DNA from: Leptotrichia sp. oral taxon 223
GTDB taxonomy: Bacteria > Fusobacteriota > Fusobacteriia > Fusobacteriales > Leptotrichiaceae
Direction: 5' to 3'
Assembly: GCF_013394795.1 (NCBI RefSeq)
Contig: NZ_JABXYU010000004.1
Coordinates: 124,001 to 188,000, forward strand
DNA: 64,000 nucleotides
Shown: positions 36,340-44,944 of the stretch, piece by piece
How positions within the stretch are numbered: position 1 is the first letter of the stretch
How the letters are laid out: the number at the start of each line of letters is the position of its first letter
The notes under the pieces: model-generated
Told to the model about the DNA's origin: nothing
Database searches by the model: none
The model's input: only the letters and a program-made list of their open reading frames with translations
Made by a program: the position numbers and the translations under genes

Positions 36340-37050
36340 TTACCAAACATATTTTTCATCATATCCATTACCATTATCTACCCAATAACAAAACAGAATT
36401 GTGAAATCTTTTTGATTATAATATGGCTTTATTTCATCTCTGATTTTTTCAATTTTTTCTTTCGAAAAATATCCTACATAAATTGTTATAATAGGATGAA
36501 TATTATTAAATTTCATAAACTCATACCAGTCTATCTCCTCAAAATTTCTAGGCTTTGAAAAATATTCCTCTAATTTTTTGCCATACATTTTCAGCCTTTC
36601 TACTTTCCCTTCCACTATTTGATTTCCACATTCTTCATCTATTACTGTTAATACTGTATTTTTACTTATCAAACTTTTTTCAAAACTTTCGTGATTCCAT
36701 TCTTTGAGCATTGTGCCGCATACCCATGTTCTTCCAGAAACTCCAACTGGTACTTTTTTATCATATTTTATACCATGTTTTTTTAATATTTTTTCTATCT
36801 TTTCAAAGTCATTTCCTTTGGATTTATCATATATGAGACTGCTCCATAAATACGGCCTTAATCCATAGTAATCAATAATTTCAAGTAATAATCTTGATTT
36901 TGTTGTTTTATTAAAAAATGGAATATCTTTTAAAGCTTCGTATTCAAGAGGCCATATTAACCTATCTCCTCCTTCAAACCGAAATTTCGTTGGAGGATAT
37001 TCTACATGTATTACATCTCTGTTATAAAAGAATTCTGATTTATACTTAGG
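36340..37050 (-). pseudogene. 5'-truncated immunity-type gene, copy 2
   Basis: An open frame continuous from about 37050 to TAA at 36340, with no start or signal peptide, encodes YKSEFFYNRDVIHVEYPP, LKDIPFFNKTTKSRLLLEII, DYYGLRPYLWSSLIYDKSKG and a C-terminus DNGNGYDEKYVW. It is a clear paralogue of 25480-26438. Its 5' end is replaced by transposase sequence near 37050-37085. Both copies are broken in different ways, so neither is likely to make a functional lipoprotein. Confidence 0.6.
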
Positions 37051-37059
37051 AATGTTATA

Positions 37060-37432
37060 GCTGTACAGGACATAGGAGTACGGAAACTTCTATCTTGGTG
37101 TCTCTGACAAGCTCCCTTTTTTAGGCAAGGAAAACCTCGCTCCTTGTCAGTATGTTCTCAGCCTATTTAATACACTCACAGATGGTACTTCTTGCAACAC
37201 CGTATTAAAAGGCAATATTTTCCATAGTTCTATAGTCATGGTAATATGAAAGCATAATTACAAGCCTGTCAAAGGACAAACATCTTTGACGGATGTCCGT
37301 CTCTTAAATATTCAATTCTGTATGTTTCATTCAAAAGTTTTAGCATTTTGTCAAAAGTATTTTTTTGATACCAAAAATTTTCTGATAGTTTTCTTCTTTG
37401 AGTTTTTTAATTCTTTCAATATTATTTATCAT
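37060..37432 (-). pseudogene. N-terminal fragment of an IS5-like transposase
   Basis: In pieces of two frames I read MINNIERIKKLKEENYQKIF, FDKMLKLLNETYRIEYLRDG, DRLVIMLSYYHDYRTMENIA, YGVARSTICECIK and AENILTRSEVF. This is the helix-turn-helix N-terminal domain of IS5-group transposases as I recall them. It has frameshifts and at least three stops where Gln, Trp and similar residues are expected; the DDE catalytic part is absent. The outer end of the element, with GACCTGTTCGGCAACT, is at 37479-37494. Confidence 0.6.
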
Positions 37433-37478
37433 TTTCTTCACTAGTATTATTATACCCTGATATTGTTCTTTAGAGAAA

Positions 37479-37500
37479 GTTGCCGAACAGGTCTATTAAA
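37479..37500. repeat. Terminal inverted repeat of the dead IS
   Basis: AGTTGCCGAACAGGTCTATT. The same end sequence, with few changes, forms both ends of the short element at 52017-52146, so that element is probably mobilised by this IS family. Confidence 0.55.
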
Positions 37501-37518
37501 TTAACTTAGAAAATATAA

Positions 37519-38001
37519 TTATTCATAATTTTTCAAGATGTCCTTTAATTTTTCAGGAGCATAAAGATAAATACTTATAAAAGTATGATCCATCATCCTG
37601 TATATTTCAATTGCCTTTTTTGAATTATATAGCAGCAATCCCCCGGCACGTTCTTTTTTATTCAATTTTTCTTTTAAAAACTTGCTTGCATTCTTTTTAT
37701 AATCCTCGATTATTTTTGTGTGTTCCTCATCTGTTGTAGATGAATCAAAAATTGATGAAAATAACTTGTTTTCAGAGAAAGCAAAACTATTTAGATTTCT
37801 TTTTACACCTAACGGATCTTCCACGTTTGCATAGTAATAAACAGCGTAATTCCCATTATCATGTGAATTTGACAACGGCTCACTTTTCACAATTTTTTTC
37901 AATTCTTTTGGCGAAATTTCAAAATTAATTTTATTCGTAACTTTTTCTCCAAATACTGTTGCTGACAGCAGCATCATTATAAATAATAAGATTTTTTTCA
38001 T
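37519..38001 (-). CDS. Exported protein of unknown function
   Basis: 160 aa with a signal peptide (MKKILLFIMMLLSATVFGEK). The mature domain has FEISPKELKKIVKSEPLSNS, YAVYYYANVEDPLGVKRNLN and LKEKLNKKERAGGLLLYNSK; the family is not recognised. It ends 18 bp from the IS terminal repeat, so the element probably inserted just downstream. It shares direction and 35-bp spacing with the exported protein upstream (38037-38612), suggesting cotranscription. Confidence 0.6.
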   Translation of the reverse strand: MKKILLFIMMLLSATVFGEKVTNKINFEISPKELKKIVKSEPLSNSHDNGNYAVYYYANVEDPLGVKRNLNSFAFSENKLFSSIFDSSTTDEEHTKIIEDYKKNASKFLKEKLNKKERAGGLLLYNSKKAIEIYRMMDHTFISIYLYAPEKLKDILKNYE

Positions 38002-38036
38002 AGTTGATTCTCCTCTATTTTATTAAAATTCAGTTT

Positions 38037-38612
38037 TTATTTTGCTTCATCAATTAACCATTTTCCATTTTGCTTCACAAGTTTCAATGTTATTTCTGTC
38101 CCGCCTTGATAATTTTTTTTACCATCTAAAACAAATTCTTTCTCATATTTATCTTTCAAAAGAACTGTTTTAGAGTTGGAATCATATTTTTTCAGTTGAA
38201 ATTCACTTTCATCCCTTATATCTGTTATTCCTGATCCTAGTAAAGCATCATGTTCATAATCAATATCCTTATTTTCTTTCAAAAATTTCTCTTCATCAGA
38301 AGTTAATTTCCCTTCAAGTGATTTTTCGCTTAACTCTATATGCTTATTTCTTCTTAAATATTCTTTTCTAAATTTTTCTGTAATTGGAGCTTTTGCAAAC
38401 CATTTGCTGAACTCATCAGGATTTTTAATTCGTATATATTCATTCATAAAGTTTATTGCCGTATTTACTGCTTTTTTATCTTCATTACTTAATTTTGTAT
38501 TTACCTGATTGTTTTCTTTAACTGTTTTTTGAACTTTGCCTACTTTTGATTTATTTGCTGCAACTCCTAAGCTTGCTACAATTAATATAGCTATTCCTAA
38601 TTTTTTTAACAT
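38037..38612 (-). CDS. Exported protein of unknown function (DUF4878/NTF2-like possibility)
   Basis: 191 aa from ATG 38612. The signal peptide MLKKLGIAILIVASLGVAA is followed by a linker. The body is LSNEDKKAVNTAINFMNEYI, then FSKWFAKAPITEKFRKEYLR, and a terminal beta sheet GTEITLKLVKQNGKWLIDEA. The final 'vkqnGkWlId' strand is typical of NTF2-like lumenal domains, which bind small ligands or partners. This is weak evidence and the family is uncertain. It probably forms a unit with the next gene. Confidence 0.6.
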   Translation of the reverse strand: MLKKLGIAILIVASLGVAANKSKVGKVQKTVKENNQVNTKLSNEDKKAVNTAINFMNEYIRIKNPDEFSKWFAKAPITEKFRKEYLRRNKHIELSEKSLEGKLTSDEEKFLKENKDIDYEHDALLGSGITDIRDESEFQLKKYDSNSKTVLLKDKYEKEFVLDGKKNYQGGTEITLKLVKQNGKWLIDEAK

Positions 38613-38660
38613 TTTTATCACTCACTTTCATTTTAATTTTTGATTATTACAATTAATTTA

Positions 38661-38795
38661 TCATATAATATTCAATACATTTTTTATATTCCCATTTTTA
38701 AAAGTAAGCCTGCCATAACCAATACAAATAGTTTTCTTGCTTTCTTCTTCATAATAATTACCAGCTTTCTTATCATAAACCTGGCTCAGAAATTA
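38661..38795 (-). pseudogene. C-terminal remnant of an unknown gene
   Basis: An open frame without a start reads FLSQVYDKKAGNYYEEESKK and ends ICIGYGRLTFKNGNIKNVLN-II at TGA 38661. It looks like the tail of a lost exported protein between the PepSY gene and the NTF2-like gene. Confidence 0.3.
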
Positions 38796-38898
38796 TAATA
38801 TGTTTAAATTTAAAAAGATTCAAGTATATCTTAACAAATTAACCTTAAATTTAACTTAAAATTTTTAATAAATCTAAATATTTTTATCTTTTTATATT

Positions 38899-39576
38899 CT
38901 ATTTTTTTAATTTCCAGCTTAAAATCTTACCTGCAGATAAATTAACTTTAAAATTATACTCTACATAACCTACTTTTATTGTCCCTTTATAGATTGATTT
39001 TTCGACATTTACAAGAATAACTTCCTCAAATGAAGCATCTTCCAAGTCATCGTAAACATCTTGTTTCAGTTTCTCTAAAATCATATCTTCCACATTTTTT
39101 TCTTTTTCAGCAGATTTACCATAATAATTATTAGCCTCTTTCCTAACTGTAGTATCATTTGAGGCTATAGCGGCAGTTTCATCAGGATTATTTGATTCTG
39201 GTATAGGTGCCGGTGCTGGTAACATTATATTCCAGTAAGAATCAGATACAAGTCTTTCACTGGAACTATGTGCAATTATCCTTCCTGTATTTGCATCAAC
39301 ATTATATCTGTATTTTTTATTTCTGTAATAAAATTCAATGGCATAGATATATTTTTTGTTTTCTTTTTCCAAAATAAGTTTTGTCAATTTTACATTATTT
39401 GAATGTACTTTTGAATGTTCAAAAACAATTTTTTTGGCTTTTTCCAAATTTATTTTTACTTTGTTGTTTCTAATTGTTACAGCCTTTATTTCTGCAGAAT
39501 ATAAATTTATGCCAGTTGAAGCAGGCAGCATTGATAAAATTAAAACCGGCGTTACTCTTCTTCATAGTGCTTTCAT
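38899..39576 (-). pseudogene. PepSY-domain protein with TGA at codon 5 of its leader
   Basis: The best start is ATG 39576 (AAAGGAAG upstream), reading MKAL, then TGA (39562-39564), then RRVTPVLILSMLPASTGINL, a typical signal-peptide core. The mature part has two PepSY-like units: KINLEKAKKIVFEHSKVHSN with YRYNVDANTGRIIAHSS, and DDLEDASFEEVILVNVEKSI with YNFKVNLSAGKILSWKLKK. A start at the internal ATG 39531 would give a 210-aa protein without an intact signal. PepSY proteins often accompany two-component systems, and a kinase/regulator pair is just upstream. Nonsense mutation, sequencing error or restart are all possible. Confidence 0.65.
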
Positions 39577-39637
39577 TTTCTTCCTTTCTCAACAAATTTA
39601 CCTCGATATTGATTAAAACAACCTTTTTAGTTATGTA

Positions 39638-41080
39638 CTACAAAATTTTTTCAGGCAGATAAAAGGTAAAAACTGTCCCTTTTCCTAACTCACTTTCTAC
39701 CGTAATTGTCCCCTTATGCTCTTCTATTATCCATTTTACAATAGAAAGCCCAAGTCCTGAATTATCGCTGGAACGGGAAGAATCAACCTGATAAAACCGA
39801 TTCCATATTTTATTAATATGTTCACTTGAAATTCCGATTCCATCATCAATAATCTCACATTTTATTTTATTTGAATTTTTCAAATCTGCATTTTCAGATT
39901 CATTTTCCATTTTATTTAAAATTATTTTTATTATTCCATTTTCATTTCCATAAGTAATGGCATTTGAAATAAGGTTAATAAAAACTCGTGTAAGCATATC
40001 CTTGTCAACATCCGCAAAAATATCTCCATTTTTATCGTAAATAATTTTAATATTTTTCTCTTTAGCATAATTATTTTCTATTTCAATAACTAACTGAATA
40101 ATTTCATTTAAATTTTCGTTTTTGATATTAAGCTTCTGATTTTTTTTATCCATTCTGGCAAGCATAAGCAATTCAGAAATTAAAATTGACATTTTTTTAG
40201 ATTTTTCCAAGATGTTTTTTAGTATTATCCTCTGTTTCCCATTTAAATTCACATATTTCAAGCTGTATTCACTTTGCATACGAATTGCCGAAAGCGGAGT
40301 CCTTAATTCATGAGCAACGTCCGACGTAAACTGGGTCTCCCTGTCAAATGCCTCCTGCAAGCGATTAAACATCTGATCAAAAGTTTCAGCCAGATCATAA
40401 ATTTCCCTTTCTCCACTTTGTAAATTAATTCTTTGAGAAAGATCATCTCCCTTTGAAATTTTATTAACAGTTTTGACTATTTGCTCAATTGGACTAAAAG
40501 ATTTTTTTGTTATAAATTTCCCGCTTAAAATGGAAACAATTATTAAAAACGGAAATATAACAATAAATATTAAAATAATTAATTCTATGTTTTTTTCAAG
40601 GCTGGAAAAAGGTGTAATTCCTCTAATTAGTATTTCCCCATGCCCATCAAGATTTTTCCTTATGTCATAAACATACCATTTAGAATTTGAATTAGCCTGT
40701 TTTACTATCTTTAATTTGTTGCTTTCAGTAGGATTTTTTGAAATTTCCAAATCAATATTTGTATTACCATATATAAAATCAAGATTTTTATCATAAATTG
40801 AAATAAAAATATCATCAGTTATAACACTCAGATTATTGTCAACTATTAACTCCCCATCTTCAAGCTCAATACTCTTGTTTATTTTTTCCACTGTCGTTTT
40901 AAGCCTTTTATAAACAGAATTTCTTACAGCGATAGAACTGATATAAAACATTGCCCCCAAAAAACACAATACAATTATAACTATCATGCCTGTATACCAT
41001 AATGTAATTTTTGTTTTCATTGAAATTCTTTTTTTATTGTAATTAATTTTATTGTTTATTTTATTAACATCATTATTCAT
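39638..41080 (-). CDS. Sensor histidine kinase of a two-component system
   Basis: The protein is 480 aa. Two membrane helices (about 27-48 and 163-187) flank an extracytoplasmic sensor of ~115 residues. Then come a HAMP domain, the DHp helix with phospho-accepting His257 (FTSDVAHELRTPLSAIRMQS), and an ATPase domain with N box (FINLISNAITYG), DDGIGIS and GLGLSIVKWI. GGAAG precedes ATG 41080, which overlaps the regulator stop by 8 bp. With the PepSY gene downstream it resembles envelope- or peptide-stress sensors, but no ligand can be inferred. Confidence 0.93.
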   Translation of the reverse strand: MNNDVNKINNKINYNKKRISMKTKITLWYTGMIVIIVLCFLGAMFYISSIAVRNSVYKRLKTTVEKINKSIELEDGELIVDNNLSVITDDIFISIYDKNLDFIYGNTNIDLEISKNPTESNKLKIVKQANSNSKWYVYDIRKNLDGHGEILIRGITPFSSLEKNIELIILIFIVIFPFLIIVSILSGKFITKKSFSPIEQIVKTVNKISKGDDLSQRINLQSGEREIYDLAETFDQMFNRLQEAFDRETQFTSDVAHELRTPLSAIRMQSEYSLKYVNLNGKQRIILKNILEKSKKMSILISELLMLARMDKKNQKLNIKNENLNEIIQLVIEIENNYAKEKNIKIIYDKNGDIFADVDKDMLTRVFINLISNAITYGNENGIIKIILNKMENESENADLKNSNKIKCEIIDDGIGISSEHINKIWNRFYQVDSSRSSDNSGLGLSIVKWIIEEHKGTITVESELGKGTVFTFYLPEKIL

Positions 41081-41759
41081 TTTCTTCCTTCAGGACATAT
41101 CCCACACCTCTTATAGTATGAATTAATTTAGGCGTAAAATCTGTATCAATTTTTTTTCTTAAAAGTCTTATATGCACTTCTATTACATTACTGTTTATTT
41201 CAGAATCAAAATCGTAAATATGCTGCTCAATTTTATCTTTTGAAATAACTCTTTTTTTATTTCTTATCATATATTCTAATATCGAAAATTCTTTTGGAGA
41301 CAACTTTATTTTCTTTTCATCCCTAAATACAGTATGCATGTTGCAATCAACTGTAAGATTGGCTATCTTAAAAACATTTCCTACTGAATCAGACTTTATG
41401 CTATTTTTTCTAAGTATTACACGGATACGTGCAAGCAGCTCCTCAAAATCAAACGGCTTTACCAAATAATCATCAGCTCCATAATCCAGCCCTTTTACCC
41501 TGTCCTGAACACTCTCCCTCGCAGTAAGGAACAATACTGGCGTCTGTATCCCCTTATTCCGTATTCTCTTCAACACTTCAAACCCATCCAATTTAGGCAG
41601 CATTATATCCAATATCAGCACATCATATTCTGCAGAAAAAATATAGTTAAGCGCCTCTTGCCCATCAAAACAGCTGTCAACACTATAATTCTCTTTTCTT
41701 AGCGTTCTAGCTATAATATCATTTATCATTCTCTCGTCTTCTACTATCAAAATTCTCAT
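41073..41759 (-). CDS. OmpR/PhoB-family response regulator
   Basis: The protein is 228 aa. The receiver domain has the acidic pair in VEDER, phospho-acceptor Asp51 (LILDIMLPKLDG), Thr in FLTARE and the switch Lys in DDYLVKPF. The C-terminal winged helix (LSPKEFSILEYMIRNKKRVI through VRLLRKKI and TIRGVGYVL) binds DNA. It is the first gene of the pair with the kinase. No promoter of clear quality is visible in the 106 bp to the toxN stop. Confidence 0.95.
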   Translation of the reverse strand: MRILIVEDERMINDIIARTLRKENYSVDSCFDGQEALNYIFSAEYDVLILDIMLPKLDGFEVLKRIRNKGIQTPVLFLTARESVQDRVKGLDYGADDYLVKPFDFEELLARIRVILRKNSIKSDSVGNVFKIANLTVDCNMHTVFRDEKKIKLSPKEFSILEYMIRNKKRVISKDKIEQHIYDFDSEINSNVIEVHIRLLRKKIDTDFTPKLIHTIRGVGYVLKEENE

Positions 41760-41865
41760 TTTCCAAATCCTCGTTCTCGTTATTTTATTTCCAATTAAAT
41801 ATTTTCCATTTATTCAAATTCATTTAACATCAACCTATTAAATTAATTATTTTCTAAATTTAGTT

Positions 41866-42417
41866 TTAAAGTGATTCTGTTATGTATTCCTTTTCAAATT
41901 CTTTTGAAGCATACTCCAGAACTTTAAAGTTATTTACTCTTCCATACATTTTTCTTTCAATTTTTGTTAACTCTGAAAAGTCTTTTGAAAATGTATCATA
42001 TAATATTTGAGCTTTTTCAAAAATTTCTTGATGGATTTCATTACAAAATTTTAGTTGTTTGTCTAAAAGTAAATAATATTTTTTATCATTAATATTATCA
42101 CTTTTTTTCAACATGCTCAAATTGACTTTAACCATTGATTTATAATGATTTAAAACTGGTATCATATTATTAAGATTTATTACTCCCAACTTTCCATTTT
42201 TTATTTTTATAATATCCATAGTTTCTCTCATTTTTTTGTGTTTCTCTTTAGGAGAAGATAACGGAGCAAAATATTCTCTATTTTCAACTTTTAATATAAC
42301 TCCAATAAAAGGCCTGTCTGTTTTTTTTGACACTTTACTTTCATAACTACCTAAGTATGACAAATAACTAGAAGTTAAAGTTACAAAATATAGCTCCTCT
42401 CCTTTTTTCTTTCTCAT
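41866..42417 (-). CDS. toxN: Type III toxin-antitoxin endoribonuclease ToxN/AbiQ family
   Basis: The protein is 183 aa, right for the family. It begins ELYFVTLTSSYLSYLGSYES, with the conserved RPFIGVILKVENREYFAPLS and the active-site segment SSPKEKHKKM (residues 54-63), then LGVINLNNMIPV. ToxN cuts RNA and is held inactive by its own repetitive antitoxin RNA. AAAGGAGG precedes ATG 42417. Directly upstream are the antitoxin repeats, separated from toxN by a leaky terminator, exactly the ToxIN layout. Such loci can block phage by abortive infection. Confidence 0.93.
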   Translation of the reverse strand: MRKKKGEELYFVTLTSSYLSYLGSYESKVSKKTDRPFIGVILKVENREYFAPLSSPKEKHKKMRETMDIIKIKNGKLGVINLNNMIPVLNHYKSMVKVNLSMLKKSDNINDKKYYLLLDKQLKFCNEIHQEIFEKAQILYDTFSKDFSELTKIERKMYGRVNNFKVLEYASKEFEKEYITESL

Positions 42418-42440
42418 AATTAACCTCCTTTTATAATAAT

Positions 42441-42473
42441 AAAAGACGATATTTTGTATTTATACCGTCTTTT
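42441..42473 (-). terminator. Attenuating terminator between toxI and toxN
   Basis: AAAAGACG/CGTCTTTT stem (42441-42448 and 42466-42473) with further A/T pairs and a T-rich tail toward toxN. In ToxIN loci this terminator sets a high antitoxin-to-toxin transcript ratio. Confidence 0.85.
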
Positions 42474-42503
42474 AAAAATACTTTATAACTAAAATAAACA
42501 AAA

Positions 42504-42682
42504 TTAGGGAGATTTAGACTTCTCGCTCCTATTCGTGCCTATTTTTTAATACCTAAAATTTACATTTAGGGAGATTTAGACTTCTCGCTCCTATTCGTGC
42601 CTATTTTTTAATACCTAACTTACGTTTAGGAAGATTTAGGCTTCTCGCTCCTTTAAGGTCTATTTTTTAATACCTAATTTTG
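42504..42682 (-). ncRNA. toxI: ToxI antitoxin RNA: three tandem repeats of about 60 nt
   Basis: Three consecutive units begin at 42504, 42566 and 42626 (periods 62 and 60). On the plus strand each contains TTAGG(G/A)AGATTTAG, CTTCTCGCTCCT and CTATTTTTTAATACCTAA. Units at 42504 and 42566 are nearly identical; the one transcribed first (42626) differs in its middle (TTTAAGGTC in place of ATTCGTGCC). On the RNA strand the purine-rich core GGAGCGAGAAG is the likely pseudoknot region. ToxN would process the transcript into single units that it then binds. The repeats are longer than the ~36-nt units of the Pectobacterium system. Confidence 0.85.
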
Positions 42683-42702
42683 TCAATTATTTCCTTAAAT
42701 AA

Positions 42703-42731
42703 ATTATACTATATTTCCGTTTATTTTTCAA
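42703..42731 (-). promoter_or_regulatory. toxIN promoter
   Basis: Minus-strand TTGAAA (42726-42731), exactly 17 nt, TATAAT (42703-42708). Transcription would start near 42696, about 15 nt before the first repeat unit. Confidence 0.8.
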
Positions 42732-42792
42732 GACAAATTTTTAATTTTCTCACCATTTTTTAACAAATTAAATTTTTTAATCTCTCCAACCC

Positions 42793-43545
42793 CTATTTAT
42801 ATTCATTCAAGTCAATCCCTTGATCCATCGCAGCAAATATGCAGCCGCAATAACATTGTCTATACACGTCATACTCTGCACACATATCAACTGAACGTTT
42901 GTATCCGTTATTTTTCTTAAAGTCAGATGGCAGGTATTTTACATCAAAAATTTCCTGAATTTCCAGTCCCAATGTGTTTATAAGCTGGCTGTTCTTATGC
43001 GGGCTTAATGTCAAGGCACTACCAAAATAATCAAATCCCAATTCCTGAGCCTTTTTTGCCACAATGTCAAGCCTCATTTGAAAACAGACTGTACATCTTG
43101 CCCCACCCTCCTTTTCATTTTCTAACCCTTTCACAGCCTTATAGAAATCCATCGGCTTATATTCATCCTCAATAAATCCGACATTATTTCCAGTACGCTT
43201 ATTGAACTTCTTAATAAATTCCTCCTGTACTAAGGCCCTTTTTTCATATTCTGCCTTTGGATGAATGTTATTATTCGCAAACAGAACTGTCACATCCGCA
43301 TATTGTGTTAAAAATTCCAGCGTATAGGTACTGCAAGGTGCACAGCAGCTATGAATCAGTATTTTAGGACGAATATGCTTATTTTCCCAATCTGAAATCA
43401 ATTTTGTCAAAATTGTATGATAATTAATTTTCTGATTAGGATTCATTCTCTCCAGAATTTCCTTTGCGTTTTTTATATCCCTTTCAATATAGCTTTCTGT
43501 ACTTTCTGTATTTTCCATCTGTTCAATATTTTCATTGTTTTTCAT
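42793..43545 (-). CDS. queH: Epoxyqueuosine reductase QueH
   Basis: The protein is 250 aa from ATG 43545 (the TTG just before is less likely). It catalyses the last step of queuosine synthesis in tRNA, reducing epoxyqueuosine, and is unrelated to QueG. Conserved cysteines for the iron-sulfur/iron centre are visible: LIHSCCAPCSTYTLE, GGARCTVCFQMRLDI, and RQCYCGCIFAA. FYKAVKGLENEKEGG and LTLSPHKNSQLIN also fit. The N-terminal ~40 residues are an Asn/Glu-rich extension. No preQ1 riboswitch is seen upstream. Confidence 0.92.
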   Translation of the reverse strand: MKNNENIEQMENTESTESYIERDIKNAKEILERMNPNQKINYHTILTKLISDWENKHIRPKILIHSCCAPCSTYTLEFLTQYADVTVLFANNNIHPKAEYEKRALVQEEFIKKFNKRTGNNVGFIEDEYKPMDFYKAVKGLENEKEGGARCTVCFQMRLDIVAKKAQELGFDYFGSALTLSPHKNSQLINTLGLEIQEIFDVKYLPSDFKKNNGYKRSVDMCAEYDVYRQCYCGCIFAAMDQGIDLNEYK

Positions 43546-43680
43546 CAAATTAATTTCTCTCCCATTTTTAAGCTATGTTCAAATCCTTTTAAATTTATTA
43601 TAAAATTAGACTTGCTTTCATAATCACAAAAAAATTCCATAATTTTGAATTATTAAACAAGTCTACAAAAATTTTTAAAA

Positions 43681-44889
43681 CTATTTTCTTTTATTATACT
43701 CTTCTAATGCCTTTTTTAATACCTTCATTCCGTTTTCAATTTCAATCAAGTTATGTGTGCAGAAAGAAAATCTCGCTTCCTTCGTACCTTTTCCTGGCGT
43801 TGTATAAAATCCAGGTCCTGGAGCAAATGATAATGTCTGATTCTCATATCTAAATTCTGTTAATAGCCAGATTGCAAATTTTTCAATATCATCTACTGGA
43901 AGTTCTGCAATTAAGTATAATGCGCTGCTTGGCTTATATGTTATAACTCCCGGTATTTTTATGATATTGTTATAAATCATATCCCGTCTTACTTTATATT
44001 CCAATCTTGTATTATCGATATAAGTGTCCAATGTATTTATCAAGTTTGTACTTGCATATTGCTCAATTGTTGACACTGATAACCTTGCTTGGCAGAATTT
44101 TAGCGCCTGTGCCATAAAATCCCTGTTTTTTGAGGCAATAACTCCTATTCTCGCTCCACATGCGCTGTAATGTTTTGAAATGCTGTCAACCAAAATTACT
44201 CTGTCTTCAATTTCAGGGATTGACATAAACGACTGATAACTTTTTTCAATTTCCTCGTCGTAAATAAACTGTCTGTAAACTTCATCAGTAATAATATATA
44301 AATCATGTTTTATTGCAATATCCCTAATTAATTCCATTTCTTCTTTTTTGAAGACAATCCCAGTAGGATTGCTTGGATTTGAAAACATTATTGCCTTTGT
44401 CTTTGGAGTGATTAAATTTTCAATTTCTTCTCTTTCAGGCAAATGATAATGATTTTCAATGGAAGTTTCAATTGGAACCAATTTTGCATCAGCGATTCTC
44501 AAAAAACTGTCATAATTCGTATAATATGGCTCAGGAACTAGAACTTCATCTCCTGGATTGCAAATCGTCTGCAATGTAATTTGAATAGCCTCACTTCCAC
44601 CTTGAGTAATCAATATATCCTCAGGCAAAATATCAATTCCTACTTTTGCATAAGATTTTGAAAATGATTCCCTCAATTCAATTATTCCTGCCGAATTTGT
44701 ATATTTAACGATTTTTTCCTTGTAATTATTTAACCCTTCAAAAAACGTATCTGGCGTTTCCACATCAGGCTGCCCTATGTGTAATTGGTACACTTTCACG
44801 CCAGATTTCTTGGCTTCATCAATGTACGGCACTAATTTTCTAATTGGTGAATAGTGCATATTCAAAACTCTATTTGAAAATTTTTTCAT
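43681..44889 (-). CDS. PLP-dependent class I/II aminotransferase
   Basis: The protein is 402 aa of fold-type I. Motifs are LHIGQPDVETP, ITQGGSEAIQITLQTICNPGD, MFSNPSNPTG (substrate and PLP contacts), ITDEVYRQFIYD, and the PLP lysine in VDSISKHYSACGARIG. It resembles aspartate/aromatic aminotransferases of the AspC/PatA kind; the amino acid substrate cannot be told from sequence. It stands alone, with ATG 44889 after AGGGAAGG and a MITE immediately upstream. Confidence 0.9.
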   Translation of the reverse strand: MKKFSNRVLNMHYSPIRKLVPYIDEAKKSGVKVYQLHIGQPDVETPDTFFEGLNNYKEKIVKYTNSAGIIELRESFSKSYAKVGIDILPEDILITQGGSEAIQITLQTICNPGDEVLVPEPYYTNYDSFLRIADAKLVPIETSIENHYHLPEREEIENLITPKTKAIMFSNPSNPTGIVFKKEEMELIRDIAIKHDLYIITDEVYRQFIYDEEIEKSYQSFMSIPEIEDRVILVDSISKHYSACGARIGVIASKNRDFMAQALKFCQARLSVSTIEQYASTNLINTLDTYIDNTRLEYKVRRDMIYNNIIKIPGVITYKPSSALYLIAELPVDDIEKFAIWLLTEFRYENQTLSFAPGPGFYTTPGKGTKEARFSFCTHNLIEIENGMKVLKKALEEYNKRK

Positions 44890-44944
44890 ATTGTAATTTT
44901 TTCCTTCCCTACTGTAAATTTTTTAAACATAATTTTTAAAAAGA

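Noticed and set aside
42504-42682. Possible CRISPR array
   Set aside because: The three units are contiguous 60-nt repeats without unique spacers, and no cas genes are near; context is a ToxIN antitoxin.
43546-43680. preQ1 riboswitch upstream of queH
   Set aside because: No preQ1 aptamer consensus or pseudoknot-forming A-rich tail found in the leader.
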